Assembly (NCBI RefSeq): GCF_019049245.1
Contig: NZ_JAGMUK010000228.1
Span: forward strand, 18,349-82,348
Direction of reading: 5' to 3'
DNA length: 64,000 nucleotides
Origin: Streptomyces sp. AC555_RSS877
Lineage (GTDB): Bacteria; Actinomycetota; Actinomycetes; Streptomycetales; Streptomycetaceae
The notes beneath the pieces were generated by a model. The model saw nothing but the letters and a program-made list of their open reading frames with translations. It was not told where the DNA came from and ran no database searches. The translations under genes and the position numbers were made by a program. This document shows positions 57,612 to 64,000 of this stretch, one piece after another. Within the stretch, counting starts at the first letter, position 1. Every line of letters starts with the position of its first letter.

Positions 57612-60197
57612 ATGACGACTTCCGCGACCTCCGGAACCGGCCCCACCGAGAACTCCATGCGTCGCGCCCTCAAACGCGCCCGGGACGGCGTCGCCCTCGA
57701 CACCGCCGAGGCCGCGGTGCTGCTCCAGGCCCGGGGCGAGGCCCTGGAAGACCTCACCGCGTCCGCCGCCCGGGTGCGGGACGCGGGCCTGGAGGCGGCG
57801 GGCCGCCCCGGCGTCATCACCTACTCGAAAAGCGTCTTCATCCCCCTCACCCGGCTGTGCCGGGACAAGTGCCACTACTGCACCTTCGTCACCGTGCCCG
57901 GCAAGCTGCGCCGCGCCGGGCACGGGATGTTCATGTCCCCGGACGAGGTCCTGGACGTGGCCCGCCGCGGCGCCGCCCTCGGCTGCAAGGAAGCCCTGAT
58001 CACCCTCGGCGACAAGCCCGAGGAGCGCTGGCCGGAGGCGCGCGAATGGCTGGACGCGCACGGCTACGACGACACGATCGCCTACGTCCGCGCCATCTCC
58101 ATCCGCATCCTGGAGGAGACGGGCCTGCTGCCCCACCTCAACCCCGGAGTGCTGACCTGGACGGACTTCCAGCGCCTCAAGCCGGTCGCCCCGTCCATGG
58201 GCATGATGCTGGAGACGACGGCCACCCGGCTCTGGTCCGAGCCCGGCGGCCCGCACCACGGCTCGCCGGACAAGGAACCGGCGGTGCGGCTGCGGGTCCT
58301 GGAGGACGCCGGCCGCTCGTCGGTCCCCTTCACGTCCGGGATCCTCATAGGGATCGGTGAGACGTACGAGGAGCGCGCCGAGTCCCTGTTCGCGCTGCGG
58401 AAGGTGTCCCGGGCCTACCACTCCGTCCAGGAACTGATCATCCAGAACTTCCGCGCCAAGCCGGACACCGCGATGCGCGGCATGCCGGACGCGGAACTGG
58501 ACGAGCTGGTGGCGACGGTGGCGGTGGCCCGGCACATCATGGGCCCCTCGGCCTGTCTCCAGGCCCCGCCGAACCTCGTGGACTCCGAGTACGAGCGCCT
58601 GATCGGCGCGGGTATCGACGACTGGGGCGGGGTGTCCCCGCTGACGATCGACCACGTCAACCCGGAGCGCCCGTGGCCGCAGATCGAGGAGCTGTCCGCA
58701 CGGTCGGCCGCCGTCGGTTTCGCGCTGCGGGAACGTCTCTGCGTGTACCCCGAGTTCGTCCAGCGCGGCGAGCCCTGGCTGGACCCGCGGCTGCGACCGC
58801 ACGTACGGGCGCTCGCGGACCCGGAGACGGGCCTGGCGCGAGAGGACGCCGTCGTCGAAGGCCACCCGTGGCAGGAGCCCGAGGAGGTCTTCGAGTCGAC
58901 GGGCCGTACGGACCTGCACCGCACCATCGACACCGAGGGCCGTACGTCCGACCGCCGCGACGACTTCGACGAGGTCTACGGCGACTGGGGCGCCCTGCGC
59001 GAGGCCGCCGCCCCCGGCATGCTGCCGGAGCGCATCGACACGGACGTACGACAGGCCCTGGCGACGGCGGCCGACGACCCGACCCGTCTCACCGACGAGG
59101 AGGCCCTCGCCCTGCTGCACGCGGACGGCCCCGCGCTGGACGCCCTCACCCGCATCGCGGACGACGTCCGCAGGTCGATGGTCGGCGACGACGTCACGTA
59201 CATCGTCACGCGGAACATCAACTTCACCAACGTCTGCTACACCGGTTGCCGCTTCTGCGCCTTCGCCCAGCGCCGCACGGACGCCGACGCCTACACGCTC
59301 TCCCTGGACCAGGTCGCCGACCGCGCCCAACAGGCCTGGGAGGTCGGCGCGGTGGAGGTCTGCATGCAGGGCGGCATCCACCCGGACCTGCCCGGGACGG
59401 CGTACTTCGACATCGCGCGCGCGGTGAAGTCCCGCGTCCCCGGGATGCACGTGCACGCCTTCTCCCCGATGGAAGTCGTGAACGGCGCGACGCGCACCGG
59501 GATGTCCATCCGCGAGTGGCTGACGGCCGCCAAGGAGGCCGGCCTCGACTCCATCCCCGGCACGGCCGCCGAGATCCTCGACGACGAGGTCCGCTGGATC
59601 CTCACCAAGGGCAAGCTGCCGACGGCGACCTGGATCGAGGTCGTCAGCACGGCCCACGAGCTGGGCATCCGCTCGTCGTCGACGATGATGTACGGGCACG
59701 TGGACCAGCCGAGGCACTGGCTGGGGCATCTGAGGACCCTGTCGCGCATTCAGCAACAGACGGGCGGCTTCACGGAGTTCGTCACCCTCCCCTTCATCCA
59801 CACCAACGCGCCGGTGTACCTGGCGGGCATCGCCCGCCCCGGCCCGACCATGCGCGACAACCGGGCGGTGACGGCGATGGCCCGTCTCCTGCTCCACCCG
59901 CACATCCCCAACATCCAGACCAGCTGGGTGAAGCTGGGCACCGAGGGCGCGGCCGAGATGCTGCGCTCCGGCGCCAACGACCTCGGCGGCACCCTCATGG
60001 AGGAGACCATCTCCCGCATGGCGGGCTCCTCCTACGGCTCGTACAAGTCCGTCAAGGACCTGATCGAGGTGGCGGAGACGGCCGGCCGCCCGGCCCGGCC
60101 GCGGACGACCCTGTACGGCGAGGTGTCCGAGGAACGCCGACGGGCGGCGACCGTGTCGGACGGACATCTTCCGGAGTTGTTGCCGGTGTTGGACTGA
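57612..60197 (+). CDS. fbiC: FbiC, bifunctional FO synthase (CofG-CofH fusion)
   Basis: 861 residues from ATG 57612. Two radical-SAM modules: the N-terminal CofG part with CX3CX2C at Cys83/87/90 (RLCRDKCHYCTF) and the C-terminal CofH part with Cys542/546/549 (NVCYTGCRFCAF). CofH/CofG condense 5-amino-6-ribitylaminouracil and tyrosine to FO, the deazaflavin chromophore of F420. Length equals other actinobacterial FbiC proteins. The window also holds at least five putative F420 users (23379, 26495, 42646, 51630, 56623). Confidence 0.96.
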   Translation: MTTSATSGTGPTENSMRRALKRARDGVALDTAEAAVLLQARGEALEDLTASAARVRDAGLEAAGRPGVITYSKSVFIPLTRLCRDKCHYCTFVTVPGKLRRAGHGMFMSPDEVLDVARRGAALGCKEALITLGDKPEERWPEAREWLDAHGYDDTIAYVRAISIRILEETGLLPHLNPGVLTWTDFQRLKPVAPSMGMMLETTATRLWSEPGGPHHGSPDKEPAVRLRVLEDAGRSSVPFTSGILIGIGETYEERAESLFALRKVSRAYHSVQELIIQNFRAKPDTAMRGMPDAELDELVATVAVARHIMGPSACLQAPPNLVDSEYERLIGAGIDDWGGVSPLTIDHVNPERPWPQIEELSARSAAVGFALRERLCVYPEFVQRGEPWLDPRLRPHVRALADPETGLAREDAVVEGHPWQEPEEVFESTGRTDLHRTIDTEGRTSDRRDDFDEVYGDWGALREAAAPGMLPERIDTDVRQALATAADDPTRLTDEEALALLHADGPALDALTRIADDVRRSMVGDDVTYIVTRNINFTNVCYTGCRFCAFAQRRTDADAYTLSLDQVADRAQQAWEVGAVEVCMQGGIHPDLPGTAYFDIARAVKSRVPGMHVHAFSPMEVVNGATRTGMSIREWLTAAKEAGLDSIPGTAAEILDDEVRWILTKGKLPTATWIEVVSTAHELGIRSSSTMMYGHVDQPRHWLGHLRTLSRIQQQTGGFTEFVTLPFIHTNAPVYLAGIARPGPTMRDNRAVTAMARLLLHPHIPNIQTSWVKLGTEGAAEMLRSGANDLGGTLMEETISRMAGSSYGSYKSVKDLIEVAETAGRPARPRTTLYGEVSEERRRAATVSDGHLPELLPVLD

Positions 60198-60265
60198 CCC
60201 GCACCCCGGCCGGGCAGTAGAAAGGGCCCGTTGGGCGCCTTGATCCGGTGGCGAGGGGACGAAGC

Positions 60266-61141
60266 GTGAGCGTGACGACCACGGACGGACTGCGGGACGA
60301 CGACATGCCGGTGGTGTTCCGTTCCTCGGACACCGCCTCGCTGACCGGCCAGCGGCGCTATCTCGGAGGGACGAAGTGGCGGCTGGTGCTGGCGGTGGCC
60401 GCCGCGTTGTTCGGTGTCCTGAACCACCGGGCGGCCTTCCTCGCCCTGGTCGCGGTCTTCGTCACGACGCTGCTGGTGGAGGTCTGGCTGCTGGCGGAGC
60501 GGCCGGAGCAAGCCTGGTACGACGGCCGGGCACTGGCCGAGTCCACGAAGACGCTCGCCTGGCGGTACGCGGTGGGCGGGACCCCGTTCCCGGCCGAGCT
60601 GCCGCAGGGCGAGGCCCAGCTCCGCTTCCTGGAGCGCTTACGGGAGTTGGTCAGGGAGGCTCCCGCCACCAGCCTCGCCCCGATGGGGTCGGCCGCGGTC
60701 ACGGACGCGATGAACGACCTGCGCGGCCGTGACTTCGCCGCACGCAAGGCGGCGTACCTGGAGCATCGCGTCGAGGACCAGCTGGGCTGGTACACGAACA
60801 AGGCGCGGGCCAACGTCGTACGGGCGCGGCGCTGGCGGCTGCTGCTCATCGCCGTCGAAGGTCTGGGCCTGACGGCGGCGGTGTTACGGCTCACCGGTGT
60901 GCTGGAATTCGACCTCGCCGGGGTCCTCGCGGCCGTGCTGGGCGCCGGCTCGGCGTGGTTCGCGGTGCGCCAGTACGAGACGCTGGGCCGCGCCTACACG
61001 TTCGCCGCCACCGAGCTGAGCGTCGTCCACGACCGGCTGACCCAGGCCGAGAGCGCCTCCTGGGCCCAGGAGGTCGCGGACGCGGAGGAGGCGATCAGCA
61101 GGGAGCACACCATGTGGCGGGCGTCGCGGGGAGCGGGCTGA
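60266..61141 (+). CDS. DUF4231 (SLATT-like) membrane protein
   Basis: 291 residues from GTG 60266 (GTG 60248 also in frame). Two hydrophobic pairs: RLVLAVAAALFGVLNHRAAF-LALVAVFVTTLL near the N-terminus and LLLIAVEGLGLTAAVLRLTG-DLAGVLAAVLGAGSAWFAVR later, with HRVEDQLGWYTNKARANVVR between them, as in DUF4231/SLATT proteins. The C-terminal helix (TFAATELSVVHDRLTQAESA) is cytosolic. SLATT-like proteins are suspected pore-forming effectors in nucleotide-signalled defence; no sensor gene is adjacent. Confidence 0.78.
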   Translation: MSVTTTDGLRDDDMPVVFRSSDTASLTGQRRYLGGTKWRLVLAVAAALFGVLNHRAAFLALVAVFVTTLLVEVWLLAERPEQAWYDGRALAESTKTLAWRYAVGGTPFPAELPQGEAQLRFLERLRELVREAPATSLAPMGSAAVTDAMNDLRGRDFAARKAAYLEHRVEDQLGWYTNKARANVVRARRWRLLLIAVEGLGLTAAVLRLTGVLEFDLAGVLAAVLGAGSAWFAVRQYETLGRAYTFAATELSVVHDRLTQAESASWAQEVADAEEAISREHTMWRASRGAG

Positions 61142-61228
61142 CGTGGGGCCGGTGGGATCCGCGGCCGGTGGGCTCACAGTACGATGATCGGACCCCCGAT
61201 ATGTGGGGTCCCGTAGCTGAGGAGATGC

Positions 61229-61798
61229 GTGCCCGTGCCTGCCCGACGGCTTCCCTCGTGGGTCTGGGTGACCGGCCTGACGGTGGGCGCGGTCGTGGCG
61301 GTCACCGTCCTGACCGTCCAGGCGGACAAGGGGCCGCAGCCGACCGCCACCGCCGCCAGACCGAGCGCCTCCGCGACGGGCGCGCAGCCCACGCCCACGA
61401 AGTCCGCGGCGCCGACCGCGGTGCCGGACGGCTCCGGCAGCGGGCGGCGCATCGTGTACTCCCTCGGGCAGAAGCGGGTCTGGCTGGTCGACGCGAGTGA
61501 CGCGGCCCGCCGTACCTTCGCGGTGTGGCCGGGCACGGTCGATCCCGCCCCCGGCACCTACACGGTCGGGACCCGCACGGACGCGACGACCGGCTCGGAC
61601 GGCGTGCAGATCGAGCACATCGTCTACTTCGCCACCGCGTCCGGCGCCAACATCGCCTTCTCCAGCGCCGTGGACGGCTCCTCGCCGCCCCCGCCGGCCG
61701 AGGGCGTCCGAACAGGCGGCATCCGCATGAAGACGGCCGACGGGGACGCGCTGTGGACCTTCGGCGAGACGGGGACGACGGTCGTGGTGGTCAGCTAG
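61229..61798 (+). CDS. L,D-transpeptidase-like secreted protein, active site lost
   Basis: 189 residues from GTG 61229. N-terminal membrane/signal segment (WVWVTGLTVGAVVAVTVLTV), a Thr/Ala/Pro linker, then a YkuD-like fold: RRIVYSLGQKRVWLVDASDA, TFAVWPGTVDPAPGTYTVGT, HIVYFATASGANIAFSSAVD and GGIRMKTADGDALWTFGETG. In true L,D-transpeptidases the last block is S-x-G-C-V-R; here TGGIRM lacks the cysteine, and the upstream histidine is also missing. Probably a non-catalytic wall-binding derivative. Its end overlaps the convergent DUF2165 gene by 8 bp. Confidence 0.7.
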   Translation: MPVPARRLPSWVWVTGLTVGAVVAVTVLTVQADKGPQPTATAARPSASATGAQPTPTKSAAPTAVPDGSGSGRRIVYSLGQKRVWLVDASDAARRTFAVWPGTVDPAPGTYTVGTRTDATTGSDGVQIEHIVYFATASGANIAFSSAVDGSSPPPPAEGVRTGGIRMKTADGDALWTFGETGTTVVVVS

Positions 61799-62303
61799 CG
61801 GAGCGCGTGCCCGCGTCGCCGAGCGGCAGGTTCACCACCAGCAGCGCGATCCCGCTGAACACGAACGCCCGCGTCGCCGCGTCCAGCCCGTTCCAGTCCC
61901 CGGACTGCCACATCGCGAACCACTCGCCGCCTATCGCGATGAACCCGGCACCGAACAGCAGCATGACCATCAGCAGGCCGTACGTCGAGATGCGCCGGGC
62001 ACCCGCGTGGTCCCTGCGCGCCCACAGCCAGGTCCCGAAGAGGAGGACGAGCGCGGTGGCCGTCTCCCACACGATGATCGCGACGTAGGCCGCGTCCTGC
62101 AGTCCCTTGCTGGTGATGGCTCTCCACATCAGGTCGTCGTCCTTGAACGTCGTGTCCATGGCGAGCACATGCTGCACGAACTGCTGGTTCGTCCCGAAGT
62201 CGGTGATGTTCCCGAAGGCGACGAGGAGCATGTAGAGGGCGACGGAGGCGGTGAGAAGGGTGGCGGTGAGGGAGAGAGCACTGCGTGAGGTTGTAGTGGC
62301 CAT
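61791..62303 (-). CDS. DUF2165 membrane protein
   Basis: 170 residues from ATG 62303. Four membrane segments: LTATLLTASVALYMLLVAFG, AYVAIIVWETATALVLLFGT, YGLLMVMLLFGAGFIAIGGE and FVFSGIALLVVNLPLG, with the NITDFGTNQQFVQHVLAMDT loop typical of DUF2165. Function of the family is unknown. Convergent with the YkuD-like gene. Confidence 0.85.
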   Translation of the reverse strand: MATTTSRSALSLTATLLTASVALYMLLVAFGNITDFGTNQQFVQHVLAMDTTFKDDDLMWRAITSKGLQDAAYVAIIVWETATALVLLFGTWLWARRDHAGARRISTYGLLMVMLLFGAGFIAIGGEWFAMWQSGDWNGLDAATRAFVFSGIALLVVNLPLGDAGTRSAS

Positions 62304-62602
62304 GGCGACTATCTTCCCTTCACGGGGTGCTCACCCCGTACGCATTGAGCCAGAATCAAGGCGGCCGGTATGCGTGACCGGAACGCCGAACGGGCCGCGT
62401 GCCGAGCCCACTTGAGGAGCCGCGGGAGAGACGGCGCGGTGTCCCCGCCGCCGGGGCGGAATGACTCGGCTGCGCTGAAATCTGGCCACACCGGACCACT
62501 GCGGTTACTCCCGGCATACCGATTCGCCCCTGAACCGCCCGTCTCTGTTCGATTACAGTGCTGAGCTGTCGTACGTCTGGACGGTTGCCGTGGGAGGTCT
62601 TG
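62304..62602. other. Intergenic region upstream of the ADP-ribosylglycohydrolase gene
   Basis: About 300 bp between divergent genes, with no convincing small gene, RNA or palindrome seen. Confidence 0.45.
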
Positions 62603-63718
62603 GTGGGTGCGACAGCCGGGGCCGTCTGGGGGCGTGCCGAGCAACAGGACTTCCGGGGGCGGGTGCGCGGGACCCTGCTCGGGGCGGCCGTCGGGGACGC
62701 GCTGGGCGCGCCCGTGGACGGGCTCGGGCTGGCGGAGATCCGGGAGACGTACGGGGCGGAGGGGCTGCTCGATCTCGGGTTCGGGTACGGGCGGCGCGGC
62801 GCGGTCAGTCATCTCACGCAGCTCACCCTGTTCACCGTGGACGGGCTGATACGCGCCCAGGTGCGGCGCGACACCGGCGCCTGGCATCCGCCCACCGACG
62901 TGCACCGGGCGTATCTGCGCTGGGCCGCCACCCAGCGCGACTGGGGGCCCGACGAGCGGCGCAAGGAGGACGGCTGGCTCGCACGGGAGGAGTGGCTGTA
63001 CGCCCGGCGGGACCCGACCCGGTCCCTCCTCCTCGGGCTCGGCGACGACACCATGGGGACCCTGGACGCGCCCAAGAACCCCGGTGAGGCCGGCCCGGAG
63101 GCCGCCGCCCGGTCCGCGCCCTTCGGGCTGCTGGTCGGGTGGGAGCCGCAGCTGGTCGTCCAGCTGGCCGTGGAGTGTGCCGCGCAGACCCACGGGCACC
63201 CCACCGCCTGCCTGGCGGCCGGCGCGTACGCCGTGATCGTGCACGCCCTCGCCCGCGGCGAGAGCCTCGACGGCGCCGTGCAGCGGGCGCTCGCGCTGCT
63301 CACCGTCAGACCCGGCCACGAACCCGTGTCGGACGGATTGCAGCACGCGCTGGGCGCCGTACGGCAGGGGATGCCGGACGCCGCCCGGGTCGAGGAACTC
63401 ATCGGGAACGGTACGGCGGAGGGGCTGCTGTCCGCCGCCGTGTACTGCGCGCTCGTGGGGGAGGACGTACGGCACGGGCTGTGCCTGTCGGTCAACCACG
63501 ACGGGCCCTCCGCGGCCGCGGGCGCGCTCACCGGCGGCCTGCTCGGCGCCCTGCACGGCGAGACGGCCCTCCCGCCGGCCTGGCTGGCCGAGCTGGAGGG
63601 CCGTCCCACCCTGCTGGAACTCGCGGACGACTTCGCGATGGAGATGACCCAGGGACCCGCCCTGCACGGCCCGGCGGGAGCCTCTCCGGGATGGCTGGCC
63701 AGATACCCAAGGGCCTAA
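62603..63718 (+). CDS. ADP-ribosylglycohydrolase family protein
   Basis: 371 residues from GTG 62603, with GGAGG upstream; TTG 62558 is in frame but has no ribosome site. ARH/DraG motifs: GTLLGAAVGDALGAPVDGLG at the N-terminus, LLLGLGDDTMGTLDAPKN mid-protein and LSVNHDGPSAAAGALTGGLL carrying metal-binding Asp and the SAAAGAL loop. It removes ADP-ribose from proteins or small molecules with Mg2+. Near the window end, followed only by low-complexity repeats. Confidence 0.88.
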   Translation: MGATAGAVWGRAEQQDFRGRVRGTLLGAAVGDALGAPVDGLGLAEIRETYGAEGLLDLGFGYGRRGAVSHLTQLTLFTVDGLIRAQVRRDTGAWHPPTDVHRAYLRWAATQRDWGPDERRKEDGWLAREEWLYARRDPTRSLLLGLGDDTMGTLDAPKNPGEAGPEAAARSAPFGLLVGWEPQLVVQLAVECAAQTHGHPTACLAAGAYAVIVHALARGESLDGAVQRALALLTVRPGHEPVSDGLQHALGAVRQGMPDAARVEELIGNGTAEGLLSAAVYCALVGEDVRHGLCLSVNHDGPSAAAGALTGGLLGALHGETALPPAWLAELEGRPTLLELADDFAMEMTQGPALHGPAGASPGWLARYPRA

Positions 63719-63960
63719 CCACCGGACCGGGAGCCACCGGACCGGGAGCCACCTGACGGCCGAGCCGCCTGACCGCCGAGCCGTCTGGCCGCCGCGCCGC
63801 CTGGCTGTCGAGCCGCAGAGCTACCCGGCCTCCGAGCCGCCGAGCTCCCGAGCTCCCGAGCTGCCGAGCCGTCTGGCTGTCGAGCTGCCCGGCCGCCTGG
63901 CTGCCGAGCCGTCTGGCTGCCGAGCCGCTTGGCCGCGCCCAGCGACCCGGCCTGTCTCGC
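63719..63960. repeat. Low-complexity tandem repeats at the window end
   Basis: Two copies of a 15-bp unit (CCGGACCGGGAGCCA) and then many degenerate GCCGAGCCGTCTGGCT-like units to about 63940. No gene seen to 64000. Confidence 0.7.
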
Positions 63961-64000
63961 CGTCAGTCCTTCATCGGCGTTCGCACCGAGTTCTCCACGC

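Noticed and set aside
60266..61798. Anti-phage defence module built on the SLATT/DUF4231 protein
   Set aside because: No nucleotide cyclase, sensor or nuclease gene lies beside it; neighbours are a YkuD-like protein and fbiC.
1..64000. tRNA, rRNA or riboswitch genes
   Set aside because: No cloverleaf with a TTCRA arm, rRNA-like segment or recognisable riboswitch core was noticed on either strand by reading; weak RNA elements could be missed without a covariance search.

Overview
The window is high-GC actinobacterial DNA, almost certainly from a Streptomyces chromosome. The evidence is the GC-rich third codon positions, frequent GTG starts, GTGA/ATGA stop-start overlaps, DUF397/DUF5753 and SARP-type proteins, and above all a recognisable afsK ... 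afsS-afsR ... fbiC gene order, which I remember as SCO4423-SCO4429 in S. coelicolor. All homology statements rest on recognising protein sequence; no search was run.

Layout. 1-13.9 kb: tail of an RsbW-like ATPase, then catabolic genes (cyclase-family hydrolase, SDR, acyl-CoA dehydrogenase, Zn alcohol dehydrogenase, flavin reductase, enoyl-CoA hydratase, fused ADP-forming acyl-CoA synthetase) with a GlxA-type regulator, an MFS transporter and an FAD monooxygenase; a TnpB element sits inside this block. 14-20 kb: a damaged accessory island containing a broken tannase-like gene, an IS5-like copy with a frameshifted transposase, a secreted protein divergent from an AraC regulator, an internally deleted inverted IS copy and a decayed repeat-associated gene. 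20-27.7 kb: more catabolic genes (DoxX, DUF35, lipid-transfer thiolase, acyl-CoA dehydrogenase, deazaflavin reductase), two acetyltransferases, two PNPOx-fold oxidoreductases and a TetR regulator. 27.8-41.2 kb: the pleiotropic antibiotic-regulation locus afsK/afsS/afsR, with an acyl-CoA ligase/thiolase/DUF35/enoyl-CoA hydratase block and a second TnpB element between afsK and afsS. 41.4-48.8 kb: a third catabolic operon set (amidohydrolase, two luciferase-like oxidoreductases, SDR, D-aminoacylase-like hydrolase, aldehyde dehydrogenase). 48.8-53.3 kb: small hypothetical and regulatory genes, an endonuclease/phosphatase-fold protein and a GC-rich tandem repeat. 53.4-56.5 kb: a compact secretion/toxin-like operon. 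56.6-64 kb: F420 genes (LLM oxidoreductase, fbiC), membrane proteins, a degenerate L,D-transpeptidase-like protein and an ADP-ribosylglycohydrolase.

How the parts fit. Eleven copies of one 15-bp palindrome (consensus CTGACGGTACGTCAG, inverted half-sites TGACG-N3-CGTCA) lie only at the starts of the catabolic genes spread over 43 kb. They define one regulon of CoA-thioester and F420/flavin enzymes, probably controlled by the TetR gene at 27059-27706. Gene content (FadD3-like ligase, two Ltp/DUF35 pairs, acyl-CoA dehydrogenases, Hsd4A-like SDR, flavin reductase plus LLM oxidoreductases) suggests breakdown of a cyclic or terpenoid/steroid-like carboxylic acid; the substrate is inference.

The most novel-looking system is at 53.4-56.1 kb. 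A 529-residue protein has a WXG-like helical N-terminus and a papain-like C-terminal domain (Cys359, His477, Asn493). It is followed by a WXG100/ESX-like small protein and then a lipoprotein resembling chagasin (I42) cysteine-protease inhibitors: a candidate secreted protease effector with a matching inhibitor as immunity protein.
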